The notes under the pieces: generated by a model | Told to the model about the DNA's origin: nothing | Database searches by the model: none | The model's input: only the letters and a program-made list of their open reading frames with translations | In this document: positions 13,601 through 26,800 of the stretch, in pieces | Layout: each line of letters begins with the position of its first letter | How positions within the stretch are numbered: the stretch's first letter is position 1 | From: Anisakis pegreffii | Lineage: Eukaryota > Nematoda > Chromadorea > Rhabditida > Anisakidae | Assembly: GCA_035041965.1 (NCBI GenBank) | Contig: JAPYMA010001339.1 | Coordinates: 1-64,000 of the forward strand | Reading direction: 5' to 3' | DNA: 64,000 nt | Made by a program: the position numbers and the translations under genes

Positions 13601-14481
13601 TCTTGGATATAGACCACTTGCAGCTGCTGAGGCAATGCCAGAATTGTGCCATGGAACAGCTGAACCAGGAATTGGTTCTGAAATATTCGGTTATCAATGA
13701 CATTTCTAACAAAACTGAGAAAATGACGATAAATTCAATCTGAAAATATTTCCAAAAACTGAGAATTTCCAATATTCTCTGTTTGAGTTTTTTTTCAGAA
13801 TTCGAATATAAAACAAAAAAGATGAAAGGAACCAACAATGAACCTTTTTGAGTGGCAAGGCGTTGCATTGCTTGTACTTTACTGTTTTTTGAAGGTGTTG
13901 GATTGACCGGTGGCATGATAAGATCACGTCTCATCGCAGCGTGTTGTTCTAATACCTTCGCGGCACTCGTCGACGCTACCAAGGCATCAACTCGGACAGA
14001 TGTTTCCCACGCATCTGACACACTGCAAATGATTTATTTCTCAACTGAACCACTCATCAAGTTAATTCACCACACTGAATGCAGTGATCCTCGATTTCAT
14101 ACAACATTCAGGTTATGGATCACAATTCAAACAACCATTAACCATAGACTATACCCATAAATATAACAACTTCTTTACAAATACTTCCAATCTTACTTAC
14201 CTATCCTCATACTTTTTGAACTTCGATCCAAGTTGCGTATTATTATTTGATAGCGTTTCATCTGAACGGAATGAACCGTCTTTCGGGTCATCATGACTGG
14301 TCAACGGAGGATACTGTGCTCCGTATACCGGTTTGACACTGCAGATTTTGTATTCTTTAGGAAGGTCAAGTTTTAGTCACATCTAGCTTAAGTTATATTT
14401 TTTAAAGTGGACCATGAGAAATTCAACCGAAAACATTCACCTTCCCGGAGTTGCAGAACTCTGAACCCAATACCTGCTCAT
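10698..14481 (-). CDS. TBC1D22: TBC1D22-family Rab GTPase-activating protein
   Basis: This is a RabGAP that stimulates GTP hydrolysis by a Rab in the endomembrane system. Exons (minus): 14481-14441, 14338-14201, 14022-13844, 13677-13592, one or two exons between 13317 and 12970, then 12774-12646, 12490-12425, 12328-12208, 11997-11815, 11486-11359, 11117-11022 and 10850-10698. The start is MSRYWVQSSATPGS followed by VKPVYGAQYPPL, which matches the conserved N-terminus of vertebrate TBC1D22A/B. The TBC domain begins near NCWMGIPHVLRP. It carries the arginine finger in IHIDIPR and the glutamine finger in GYVQGINDLVTPFF, so catalysis should be intact. EADSFWCVSALLD, DNYTFAQPGIQ, LQFAFRWMNNLLMRE and FHGYVCAAFL follow the family order. 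Only the linker before the TBC domain (about 13.0-13.3 kb) is unresolved: the phases I tried do not join cleanly. The gene is divergent from RBM42. Confidence 0.95.
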
Positions 14482-15717
14482 TTTAGATATTGCTCGAACA
14501 GAGTTAGAAAGTTATAACGATCGCGTTCACGCGTAAACCTTTCGAGGAGCGTATAGTATGATGAAATAAATTCACAAGACCGACATCTGTCTGAAAAAAG
14601 GTTGAAATGTGAATATAAAACATTTTCAGTGAAGGTGAATGCCGCATACGCAGATGCACGCATCAGAAATTGTAACTCAGATTTTGGACGATATCAGTTG
14701 CTGATGACCCTAAGTTTTCAACTGATCGCCTTCGAGCGTATGCATCTTTCGCATATATGAACGAATGAGAAGAGACGTCGTACGGGATTAAGGTGAACTT
14801 TGTTGTAAATATTCCAGTTCGACTTTATCAGCAAAATCAACCGATAAAAGTAAACGACACTCTTGGCATCGAATAATTCTGAGCCATTCTGCCAAACTAT
14901 CATTTCCTTTACAAATTGGGGAATGAACATAGAGTAAATCTATCGGAGCTTAATAGAATGAGAAGGAATCAGAATTAATTGAGAAGCGAATGAGAGAAAT
15001 AGTTCGATCTAATGAAATGAGAATGTTATGTCAAGAAATGAAGCGAAGAAAACAACATGAAAATCAGACAAATGATCGACGATAGCATGCCAAAAGGGTG
15101 CTGAATGTGTAGCATTCTGTTGGAAGCCATTAACATATTCAATTTCTTTTCTCTCATATCATCAGTTTTTACATCATATTCCAAAACTATTTTCTTCCTC
15201 TCGTGCGTCTACATATCCTTACCTCTGCAGTCACTATCGATAATCTTCTGATTAGCTTTCACTCAATTCATCTCCGAGCAATCTACGTCAACCAAAAATG
15301 CAATGCAGGAATCTACACTCTCATTACGTTGTGACTGCCAATGTTTTGTTCGAAACAATTTGGCGCAACATGACAAATTTTGATCAGCAGAGAATGTTGC
15401 TTCAATTTTTAGCGTTAGGAGCGTTATCGTCACAATTATTAATGGCGGAGTATAATTTTAACTATGAGAGACTTTCGTTTCATTAAGATAAAAGTAACTG
15501 AATTTGTATCATTTAGCGTTTGTTAAAGTGTCATGTGTGCAAAACCAGGTTTGATACGTATTCGTAATGAAAATGTTCAGAGTTCAAATCGTTCAATGCT
15601 TTCAGTACACTTTATCATCAGTCGGATGTTTTCAATTAATTGTTTATTTGCAGGCGTTATCGTTATTGAAACGGGTTCTACATTTCATGGTATTTTGGTT
15701 TTTTCTTCATTTTTATA
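14482..15717. promoter_or_regulatory. Shared 5' intergenic region between TBC1D22 and RBM42
   Basis: 1.2 kb separates two divergently transcribed housekeeping-type genes, so it should contain both promoters. No TATA box, trans-splice leader site or family-specific motif could be assigned. Short open frames inside (for example 15298-15486) look non-coding. Confidence 0.4.
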
Positions 15718-18207
15718 ATGGCTACCGTTAACGGAACACGAAACATCGAGGATGAATTGGCATTGTGAGTTTATTTAATGATTACGATTGCTTTTCAATA
15801 ATACATCCATAACCTGAGTTGCAGTGCGCCAAAAATTTTACAATTTTAAGCAAAAATTTGATTCTAACACCGATTATTATCATTAGCAAAAAACCAGTTA
15901 ATCACAAATCGTCGTCTCAACAATTTCCTAATTTGGAGTATTTTTCGTTGATTCGAAAGCGCACTTATCTTCTGACAGTGAAACCGTTCAAGATATCATA
16001 ACTGTAAAGTGATGTGCGCTTTACAATTTTGATTTATTTGTGCAAAAGAGGACATTTTTGGTTATCGTCGAGTGGAATTGTGTCTTCTGATTTTGGTCTT
16101 CTGATTCGATTCTTATTGTTCAACAGTACCCGTGTAATAAATTTCAGATTCGAGAAGGAAATATCATCACTGGAGGCCCCGAAGAAGTCTCCTGAACCAG
16201 TGAACGCTGTCAACGTTGATGTCTCACCAGCTACGTCAAAATCTGATGCGCAATCAGTTGGACCGAATGCCCCGCTTATAGCTGGTCCAATTTTGCCTAA
16301 TCAAACCGGAGGTACGTCACGTCCGGAAATGCCCTCTGCGCCTGGCTCAACTCCATCGATACGCAGTGTCCCGCCGTAAGTTCATGTACATATTGCTTTG
16401 TGTTAATAATTATGCAGAATGCTTGACTGTTCCTGACTCTTTCCTTATTCTAGATTCCTACCGCATGTGATGATGCGTCCTGGTTTTTTACCACCACCCA
16501 ACGTCGCAATGCGTTTCTTACCACCGCAGGTAATAATCATTTACTGAACAGGAAATTTTCGATCATCTCTGACCGTTCACTCGTTCGACTTTTTTTTGAA
16601 TGCTTTTCTCATTCTCTTAAAGTTTACTCATATATTTGCGATGGTGGTTCATGGATATAGCTGATTTTAAGAAAATTTGTCCGCTTCATAAAAATTTATG
16701 CCAATAGTGTAATCATCGGATCATTTTCATGGTGTAACTATCAGATCATTTTGTTTTGCACGATTTTCGTTTCATTTTTCTTCTCGACAAGAGTTGAACG
16801 AATGAGTAGCTGAACGTCGAAAGTACAGTTGAGGTTACCGCTGCCACCATTTGCACGACCGCCAATGCCAATTCCAGTAGTACCGCAGCCAGCTGTTCTT
16901 GAATCAGGACCGAGTTTATACGATGACAACGAGAAGAAAAAAGAGGATAATGAGGAGGAAAAAGAACCTGAACCTAGTCAAGGAGGTTCTATCAAAACTC
17001 AGGTCAACAATTTTATGCAGTTGAGGTTACAGCTGTTCGTAATTTTTGTATCCAGTTCACGATCTATTCAATCCATTCCCTACTGAAACTTTCCTCCCGC
17101 CTTCTTAATTGTGTATGATTCATGTCCATGTTTTCTCAGTCTCACATTCTTTCTGCACCATTTATGCTAATTGCTCACAAGCTAAGCCATAGTTTAAATT
17201 TTTGTACATTCGTAGTGTTGTTGATTTTTGAAAAATTTTTTTGAATTATCCATTTTTATTTTAATTTTATTATCAGTATTATCTTAAGTAAACAGGCTTG
17301 GTTTTGATCTATAGGCATTATCGTCGGACGTAGAGTTGCTCGCGCAAAAAAAGCAAAACGAAGCAGCCAATCGCTCAAGTTATTTGGGTCAGGTGATCCG
17401 AGGTGAAAAGAAAATGAAACGGTTCATGCGATGCGGTGGTGGTCAGGTAAGTGGTTTTTTGAATGCTTTTGTGAAGTCCGATTTGTTATTTTATGCGTTT
17501 GATCAGTTCGTGAATCATTTGTTTAGCATTCATGAATTGAAGTAATTCGAGTATAGTCACTGTATGCTGAGTGCTTTTAAGCATTTTACTTTTCAGCGAT
17601 TGACTGCGTCATCCTTTCGGCATTTATATAAAGACGTGTTTGTTAAGTTTTTTGAGAGTACTTGGTGTTGCTGCACTAGGTATGGGAAGACAATTCGTTA
17701 GCGGAATGGGATCCGAACGACTTTCGTATTTTCTGCGGTGATCTCGGCAACGAGGTTTCTGATGAACTGCTGGCGAAGGCGTTCCGTAAATATCCGAGTT
17801 TCCAGAAGGCAAAAGTTATCCGTGAAAGTCGAACCAACAAATCAAAAGGATACGGCTTTGTCTCATTCAAACATCAAGATGTCAGTGTTTCTGAAGGCAT
17901 TATCATTCACTATTTTGAAAGTCGGGATATTTTTCGGGATCATTTTCAATAGTTGATTGAAGACTAATATTATTTCACGTTGTGAGCGATTATGCAAACT
18001 CTAGAAAAAACGCATATTTAGACGAATTATTAATCAGGTGACTGATTAATTAATTAATTTCAGGATTTTGTTCGTGCATGTCGTGAAATGGATGGCAAAT
18101 ATGTGGGGAATCGACCGATTAAGTTGCGTAAAAGCAATTGGAGAGAGCGAAATATGGATACGGTGAGAAAGAAACAAAAACAAAAGCATCGACTCGGTTT
18201 AGCATAA
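15718..18207 (+). CDS. RBM42: RNA-binding protein 42 orthologue
   Basis: Seven exons: 15718-15764, 16148-16375, 16454-16529, 16829-17002, 17315-17446, 17680-17880 and 18064-18207. They sum to 1002 nt, giving 333 aa with all phases consistent. The start is MATVNGTRNIEDELALFEKE, which matches the short N-terminal helix of RBM42 (EMALFEQE in vertebrates). A Pro/Met-rich low-complexity region follows (RPGFLPPPNV, LPPFARPPMPIPVVPQP), then an acidic-basic linker and one C-terminal RRM from about residue 229. The RRM has RNP2 IFCGDL and RNP1 KGYGFVSF, and it ends with the family-specific tail KYVGNRPIKLRKSNW and VRKKQKQKHRLGLA. In vertebrates RBM42 is a nuclear/cytoplasmic RNA-binding protein linked to hnRNP K and to splicing. 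It is tail-to-tail with the DRAM-like gene, 485 bp between stops. Confidence 0.96.
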
Positions 18208-18691
18208 CGCCTATCGATTCGAGAGTAAAATTGCGCATCGTTGTTCAATTTGATATTGTTTCAAAAAACTGTAAGATACATATATGTTTTGTTGATATTG
18301 TTGATCGATACTCGAATATCATTTTCAAGCCTCGTTTGATGATCACCATAAAGTCTGTGATTGCAATTATCGGCTTGTTGCATCATTGACCGACTTTTTT
18401 CATCTTGTTGTTTCGTTTTCAGTTTTTCAATACAAATTTCCAAATAGTTAGCAAAGTCTCACTGAATGTTTATTATGTTTCATGTGCCGTACACACCTGC
18501 TTTTCATTTTAAATTTCATTGAGTATGAGCAGTTGCTGTTTTAAAAATTTGATGCCTATTAACACGGTCGTTCATAATGGCATTTCGTTTGAATTATTGC
18601 CGTCTCGAGGGTTGACTTCTGAAACAAAAAGAATCAAAATCAGATTGCTGTTGTCTTTTTGGTGATACGAACACTGCTGAAAGTGAGGCCT
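18208..18691. other. Convergent 3' intergenic region (RBM42 / DRAM-like)
   Basis: The 484 bp must hold both 3' UTRs. A TTTATT at 18469-18474 is AATAAA on the minus strand and could be the DRAM-like gene's polyadenylation signal. No clear plus-strand AATAAA was found close to the RBM42 stop. Confidence 0.4.
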
Positions 18692-21262
18692 TTAAGAAGT
18701 GCCGTTGAATGAGTTCGGTTCGTATTGACCTTCCTTGTTAACGCATTGCACTTGCTTGTTGTTATGATTGAACTGTATTGGCTCATCTGGCAATACCATA
18801 CTTGGAATATTGATATTCATATAAATCGGTTTGAAATTCTTATGCGTCGGTTTTAACTGAATAGTCGGTGAATGTGTGTATAAGTTACGTAGCTCGAAGG
18901 CATATGAAAGCACGAAGAAATACAAACAAAGGCCGAGGATCCATTCACATATTGTCGATATTAAGTGATTGGTGAAGAACTGAAATTTCAACAGATTGAA
19001 ATAACGAAAGGCGTTCGCGAATAATATCATTCGGTGGAAAGTATCTTTGTAAGATCACCTAGTCAAAAGGCACTGAGTTACACATCCAGCATGTGTCTTT
19101 TGTAAGGCTGCAGCAATGATCCTGTTAATAATAGTGATAAGCAACGAATTTTGGTACGGTTGTAGTAAATTAACATACTGGTGAATCGCGAGGAACACGT
19201 ATGACGCCTACTCTCGGTGGTTTGGTTGGCATTGTTCCATCCGCTTCTCTCCTTACGAAAATGTGTCCAAATAGCACAGTAAAGTCTAGAATTTAAACTG
19301 GATAGTAAGAATAACAAATAAGTGTATTGCATTATGCAATTATTTTGGTCAGACTTAATTATGTAAATCCTAATAAAATAATGCCCTTTTGATCATAAAT
19401 GAAGTTTGAAGCCCGAAGCCCGAAGTTTGAAGCCCAAAAAAAAAAAAAAAAATCATAAATGAAGCCCGAAGATCGTCGAAGTTTTTCGTCACATCGAGAA
19501 TTGACTCTTGAATTGAGCACTTGTAGAATTGCATGCAAAATTCAACAAAGTGTGAACTACTCATTCGGTGAGAAGGCGTACAGAATATGAGGGCGACAAT
19601 AGCAATCACAGCTAATAATAGTCGAATGTGAGTGATCAGTTTTCGGGTAATAAGCGGTCGCATAATCAACGAGAAGATCACTTGTGAGCAAATATACACA
19701 ACACCGCATAAAAATGCAAGCAACGCTCCAATATCATGCACTGCTGGAATAGCAGTCTCCTGCAAGTGAAATCATGTTCTCGAAGGCATGATCATTTCAT
19801 ATCTATCTCATGCACGAAATAACTTACCTGAACGTTAGCCACTAACGAAACACCGAATGCAGTAACAAAACCGATACACATCATCACTCTACTCCACATT
19901 TTCCAATTTCCTTGCACATGATGCGTTTTATCGTAAAATACGACTGTTTGTAAATGTCGAATGTAAATGCTTAATGCTACTGCAAGTTCGTGATCATGCT
20001 CTTAGCAGAACTTACAATACAATCGTTTAATTGTTTGCTGGAAACGCTCATTAACGAATTAATATTGCTTCATTAATAATCAGAGGCTGGCACAACTAAC
20101 TAAAATGTTAACGTCGATAAAGTTAAATCCTAAAATTAATTAATATTAGGATATTAATTAATTTTAGGCTTAGACCAGCTAAATTCTTCGAAACCGCTGG
20201 AGCTAATTCCCCTGCAGTGTTTTTGAAAGTATACTTATTGTTCAATAAAAATGCTCATGAAACACATCATTTCAATAGCATGCATCCTACAGGTCGCATG
20301 CTTTATGTCACATGATTTCAACTTTTTCAAAAACTTTCAGCGAGTTAACACACCCGAGGTATATTTTAACTGTCTGCATTAATTCAGTTATCTTTTCAAG
20401 TTTACCGTAATATTTAATTCGTTAACGGACGATAACTGACGATTAACGGATCTGTGTCCACCTCTGTTAGTAATCAATTATTGTTATCGATTCTTAGGGC
20501 AATGAATGCCAGATACGTGATGCGGTTATTAATGCACACGAGTAAGTGATTAATCAATTAACTGTATTGTTTAGTGATGTAAAAAGTATTGAATAGTATT
20601 TTTAATCGGGTGAGTTGTTTGAATACCAAAAACAATTTGAGTTTTGGATTCTGTAAACTGCGGAGATCGTTTTTGGAGATTTTGAGATTGTAGGAATGCT
20701 GAATAATATTTCAAATAGTAAAAGAAAAACTCACTGAACATCGCAGATAAATTCAAAAATTCGCCAAATACACAACTTTCAGGTGGTGTAGCGCCCCCAT
20801 CACTGAAATTGTTTCAACCCTCATTCTCAGTTCTCAGCAAACAGCTAGCAAATTTATTAATTCTTCAACACTCATTCCATTTGCACCAATATCGATACTG
20901 ATGTACTTTGCGCCATATGCTTTCCACTTCAGCTGTTCGATTCTTCTACTGAATATCAGCGAATGTTTTCTCAGAATTTTTGGTAAAATTTACTGTCAAA
21001 AGCCCTCTAAAGAAATGACTACCTTATGAATGAAAACAACGCTTCTAAGTGGTCTTCAGCAACACCAATACCATATCTGCAAATGGAAAATATCATCTTC
21101 ATGAGCATGTGGACAAAATCGATCCATTTGAGTTTGTTCAGAATTCAGCTTGAAAAGAACATCAAGCAGTAAAAAAGTCATTCTGACCAACCCGCCGAAC
21201 ATGGCAATAAATGCAAAAATGGTTGCAAGTGTGGGCACAATCCAAATATGTTTGAAGACCAT
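18692..21262 (-). CDS. FRAG1/DRAM/Sfk1 family six-pass membrane protein
   Basis: Seven exons: 21262-21192, 21076-21023, 20802-20735, 19979-19828, 19759-19582, 19285-19179 and 18979-18692. They sum to 918 nt, giving 305 aa with every phase consistent. Helices are near residues 5-25, 50-70, 92-115, 118-146, 157-182 and 214-240. Family signatures are LFSFISDGGATPPESCVFG (the 'YISDTG...P..C.FG' loop of DRAM1/2 and TMEM150), IPAVHDIGALLAF ('HD.GA') and HLISTICEWILGL (the 'ICEW' motif of the last helix). Vertebrate DRAMs are lysosomal/endomembrane autophagy modulators, while fungal Sfk1 acts at the plasma membrane in phosphoinositide signalling; which role applies here is unknown. The start at 21262 was chosen because helix 1 follows it; an in-frame ATG lies 60 nt upstream. 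The C-terminal tail of about 65 residues is hydrophilic. Intron 3 contains a hAT-like element. Confidence 0.92.
20091..20466. mobile_element. hAT-like MITE, 376 bp, with 7/8 target-site duplication
   Basis: The left end is CAGAGGCTGGCACAAC. The reverse-complemented right end is CAGAGGTGGACACAGA. CAG...CTG termini with 8-bp flanks TTAATAAT (20083-20090) and TTAGTAAT (20467-20474), 7 of 8 identical, are a hAT signature. There is no coding capacity. Inside, arms at 20129-20144 and 20153-20168 form a perfect 16-bp AT-rich stem with an 8-nt loop. The whole element sits in the third intron of the DRAM-like gene. Confidence 0.8.
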
Positions 21263-23859
21263 TTTAATGGTACTCCTGGAATCATTGACAAACACATTAT
21301 TTGTAGACACTATCTTGTGCACTCGATCTCAGCTCATACAGCTACAATACACAACACAACAGAAACAAGTCGTTGATAAACCGACGATAACACCCTGCTA
21401 GCCCAGCAATAATGCACAGGATACTGCTTACAACATTGTCTCGTCAACAACACCTATTAAGAAGATGAAATCAAGCATTAAAAAAAAATTCGAACAAGCG
21501 AGACAAATTTTCTCGACGAGTTATGATGCGAAAATTTTAAGCTGTTCTTTTTTGTTACGAATCACTGTAACAATGGCGGATTTGTCGTATAAATGAAACA
21601 TGAAAAAAAAATTCGATGGAGACACGATGCCGAAGCAGTGAGTGATGAACTGTGCTGAATGGTATCTAAAATTTGGTTCGATATGCTCGAATAAAAACGA
21701 GCAGCATTGTGGATAAACGTTTTTGAACAAAAAACTTACTTCCGTTGAATGGTACGCTTGAGAAGAATCAGCTATGTTTAGATTGTGACAGAGAGGTGAT
21801 GCTCATTCATTTAAATAGAAATTGGCATGGAATGATACATGAGTGATTAGATAATTCGATGTATCAACATTCAAAAGATATTGAATGTACGTGGTTTTAG
21901 GATGTTATGTCTCATTGGCATCATCTTAAGCAAAAATCATTGCTATTAAGCATAAATGATTAGTGCACACATCGAGTGGCCTTTTTTGATTGTACTATGA
22001 TCATTTCGAAGCACAAACCATGCAGAGACAAAATTTATTGCTCCATCATTTTTTTTTTGATGCTTGATGCTTAAACACACACAACTGCCAGCCGTCATGG
22101 CCTTAATTTATATCGATTAATTGCAAATGAACACAGTATCAATGAGCACAGTTGAAGCATTAACCGAAGGAAGGCAGTTACGAACACGACTTACTAATGA
22201 AAATTCGAATTTTTAGCTCATTCTAACTGCACTTCACAAAAAACAGTCTTTAGTTCCTTAGGTCAACAATCAACGTCTGGTATTGCTAGATATTCTGTGA
22301 CTCATTTCTTTGCGTGGTATGGAAATTTCTTCAAAATTTTTTCAATGGTATTAAGCTGTGGAAATGATAACATTTTATTTTTATAATATCAGATGCATTG
22401 CCATTCTCATTGTATGATTTCAAATGCCAGTGATTTTGAACGTGTTGAAAATATTGTCTAAATTTTGCTTTGAATCTATGCAGCAACATACAATTCACTT
22501 GCAAGCATTCTGCATGAATGATATGACATTTGCATTACTCTTTAAAGTATCATTGAAAATGTGAAATGCAATGAAATGTTCATTCGCTTGATTAATCTGC
22601 ATAATAATAATAGCAATAATGATATTTAAAAATAATTCTCATTACTAAATAGCCGATTTCCGTCAGTTGATCGCATGAATGCATGAGGGTCTTTCACAAA
22701 TATTGCAACGTATTACTGCTAGCGGCACAAAAACAATGCGTATTTTCAGCTATACGATGCCTGATGTCGTCTTTAAAACTATTTGTGTAATATTCACATC
22801 AGTACCTGTCACAATCGAGCTAGTTTAATAACAATTATTATAATTGTCTCGGAAACTCGATTTGTAATTTGCTCATTTGGAACGGATACGTTACATACAT
22901 TCACAGCCATTCATTCATTCAACCATCACCTTGGCAACATTGCTCACGATGACAGTTGGTTTTTCGTCGACGAATCTATTCTTATTACCCAATATCGGTT
23001 AATCACATTTGGCCATTTATTTATTCGATTCTTCGTGCCAACTGAATTTAATGACACTATAAAAATGCTGTTCAAAGAGATCTCTGAAGTGGACGACGTC
23101 GTCTTTTAGTGAGCGGGAGCAGGGCAAGCAACATTCAGGTACCTATCTATTTCATAATTTTTCACTGCTATATTATGCGCATAGCGGAGATGATTACTGA
23201 TAATAGGCAAGAATCACATTTGCACAGCCCAAAATACGTGGAACCTTCCGAGGCGCCTACGTATTCCGGACAACGCGACGGGCAAATTTTTCCTTATCAG
23301 TCATCACTTTGCCTATTTCAGTTTCGCAAATTGATTTGTTTGGCTATGGGGCTTCACTTGTCTTTTGAATTCTACTAAATTGTTTCATTATTAGCGCCTT
23401 AAGAATTTGAAGAAATATTCTCACGAATAAACACTTCTTTCATTGACCCTGATCAATACGGTAAATTAGATCAAAAGCAACGAAAAGTATTTGGGTTATT
23501 GTTAATCTCATGTTTTGCGAATGAATTGTTAATCATCATGATTGACCGAGTTTTTGAAGATTATAGTGGTCTTTTATTGATTCATTGAAAATCAATTTAA
23601 TACTCAATAATCTGCAATGAATATAGCCATCAAATGTTTATGACATAATGAACGGCTTCAAACAAACCACCACAATTACGCTGAACTACAACCGTAATCA
23701 CTGCTTAAACATAATGAAAACATTATTGTGAACGTAACAATTAAATATTTGATTGTTGGTGGCGACTAAATGAAGCTGAATAAGAGATAAGAGAATGATG
23801 AAAGAAATGATTCACGATGGATAACATTTCAGCAAGGAAAAATCATAGCAACGGGAATA
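21263..23859. other. Divergent intergenic region, DRAM-like / CCDC66-like
   Basis: 2.6 kb between two divergent starts, mainly AT-rich. The plus strand has an open stretch at 22783-23109. A second at about 23192-23376, after an AATAG acceptor, reads coding-like in one phase (ARITFAQPKIRGTFRGAYVF...) and ends in TAA. Neither could be tied to a family or to the downstream gene; they may be 5' non-coding exons. A TTTCAG acceptor lies just before the start at 23860. Confidence 0.4.
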
Positions 23860-26800
23860 ATGGTTCGTACATTCACTTGGAATCCATCAACACAGAGTGA
23901 AGGTTTGAATTTTTTGACCGATGAAACGAATCGTTTGAATCCGACGATGAATAATTCACTTGGTACGAGGAACAGCACGATTCAAGTGAATACTGCAAAC
24001 AATCTCATTAGAGAGCAACAGTCCAACAACACGAACACCAACAGTGATAATTTTGTATATAATCAGCAAACAACATCAAATATTGTGCAAAAACACCAAA
24101 CAACTCCTAATTCTGTACTGCCATCCGCATGTCACTGCGACAACACTGATTCTCGAAAGGATATACTATTTCATCAGGATTACATGTCATTGTTACCTCC
24201 TCCACTACTTACTCCTCTACAAAACGTTCCTTCACCAGTATCCTATTCCTCAGCAATAGCACAGTCAGTTTATTCATTACCTGGTCACCAAAATACCAAC
24301 ATCACCTCTTCAACACCAAATATTAATGCTATTAATAGTGATATTCCATCGCGTTGTCAATATTCGTCATCTAAGAATATTTCTCTTCCTCCACGAACAC
24401 CATACACCTTATTATTATCTACTGATTCTCAGTCACGAGATGAATTTCAGTCTAAATGGTTACTGCAGCCGGTTAACATTGGGGGTAAGCTTTACTATGA
24501 GCCGATTGCAGTTACTAGTGGTGATCAAAATGCGTTGATGAGAGCAGCAAGAGAAGCTGCCGTAAATACACACTCACTTCATCCTGATGATCCTTCTCCT
24601 GGTCCGCTTAATTCCTTCATGGTTAGCCTATTACTTTGATTTTTTTTCGAGACGATCGCTGCTCAACAATGGTTGCACATTCTAACGAGCGAGCGATTGA
24701 GATGGGTAGTTGACGTTTAGCTGTCATGTTGTGTCGCCACCACTTTTTTGACTGGTATATTTATGGAAAAGAGTTTGTTAGAGAACGACTCACACAATAA
24801 ATGAAGAGTCTTAATCGTTCAAGACAGCAGTATCTATCAAAAGAGGAAGTTCTAGTTCAACATACGGGGTAAGTTTAGTGTAAGCCCTAGCCTAAGCTTA
24901 AGCTTACGTTTAAGAACTTAAGGTTAAGCTTAAGCCAAAACCTAACACTTTGATAATCAGAATAAATGATAAACACTGTCATAGTTTTCTTTTTGGGCAG
25001 GACAGTTGGCTAAAACTATATGTTTTTGATGACCTCCAAAAAATTTTGATTAATCGAATTTGCAAATTTTATGGAAACACTGAACATGAGTCTGAAGCAA
25101 GAGTTTGGAAGGATATATGTCAAAATTTAGTGATGGTAAAAACAAACGACAAAACGTTGTGATCCCGGATTGAATTTACTGGATGGATGGATAAATTTCT
25201 CGGAATAGGATTTTTCAGAAGTATTATATTAGCGCTTCCTTTGATTTACTTGAAAAGTGATCAGCTTGAAGATAAAGTCAATGAAATAAGATGATAAAAT
25301 TCAGTCAGCTGATGATGCGTTTGAAGGCTGTACAAAATGGTCACAAAAAAGCATCACTCAAACAAACTTTTTCAAATCATCAATTTCAGCTCTCTCAAAG
25401 TACTTCAGCGTTACATACACAGCCATTGGATATCCAATATAATGCTGCCACTCCTCTACCAGAAACCGCAATGCCGCAACACAACAAACAATCTACCGCT
25501 CCAATGAGAAGTGCGTCACACCCAAGAGCTTCTTCAACAACCTATAATGCCCAACAGCAAGAGAAAAAGGCTGAACATCTACTTCTTTTTTTCACTTACC
25601 TTCAAAGTTTTCATTTTGATTTGATTAATTGTCGCTTCTTATTAAAAATAGAGTGCTCAAAAATTAGTAATATTATGCGAAATTATTTTGAACATTTACA
25701 TTTTCTATTGATAGTATTTTTTGAATTGTTGCTTCGCTGCTGAAAAAAGTATTTTATTTGTTTGTGCACGATAGATGTACACGTAGTGAATAGGGCCATA
25801 GCAACGTTGCATTCAGAAACGGATTGATTGCTTGCATCCATTCCTCGAAATTATACTTGCTGAATGGTAAGTAGACAGCGCTTCAGATGAGTAATAATGA
25901 TGCTAGATTGAGATTTGTCAATAATGCTATCTTAATTTCGGATAATATCACAATAAAACTTTTCTAATGATCAAATTTTTGCTGATAATTTTCGAACTTT
26001 ACTCTAAAGCAAAAACCCATTTTCATTCTCATCAATCTTAAAATATACTAATGATTGAAACCGAAAGATTGCTCATCACAGAGATCAGAAGTAACGACTC
26101 CTGAAGATCCACCATGGGTCATGGGTAATCCTCAGCCAAGATCTGGTGTAAGAGGTTCTCAATCATGGCGAAACGCAAACTCTTTTCGAAGTTCACCGAT
26201 GCATTATACACCTCCACCGATCGTTAACGTATGTTTGTCTTTTCTTCATATTCATGTGGTAATTTATCTGCCTTTTAAAAGTAATTGATCTAGATTATGT
26301 GTTCTTTGTGATTCAAATATTCCCAAGTTCAGACAAGTTCTATGAATTGAAATTCGAATGAGATTATAAACTGTTAAAAAAGTTATCAAGAAGTAAATTC
26401 ATCCATTACGCATACTCATCAAACGAATGACTTGAAATTTCAGTCTAGCGATGTGATTAACCCGTATTCATCAATGGATTTCATCAGTGCCACTGCAGCT
26501 TCACAAACACCAATGCCAGCGACAAACTTCATTAATGAACGTAACAATAATAATTTTTACCAAATTAAGCAAAAACGATAACAATTTAACAGCAACAATA
26601 ACAATCACTTCGTAACTCGCCAGACTGAAATTTCAAGTCCTGAAGCGAGAACGTTTATTTTTACCAAAATAAACCTTTCAGTAGTTGTAATATTATTATT
26701 GCAAAGATCAAATATTGATCAAAACGGATTGAAACTAATTTATTGCAGTATTCAGCAATATTCATCTTCAGCAAACTCGTAATAAAATCATCTATTAACT

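Noticed and set aside
24880..24950. TTAGGC-like words suggesting an interstitial nematode telomere repeat
   Set aside because: The units are TTAAGC/TTACGT in both orientations with no run of true TTAGGC; a small hairpin explains them better.
25390..25743. Taking the whole frame to 25743 as coding in the CCDC66-like gene
   Set aside because: The last 50 codons are F/L/I-rich intron-like sequence, and no donor gives the phase needed for the next exon; only the first part is likely exon.
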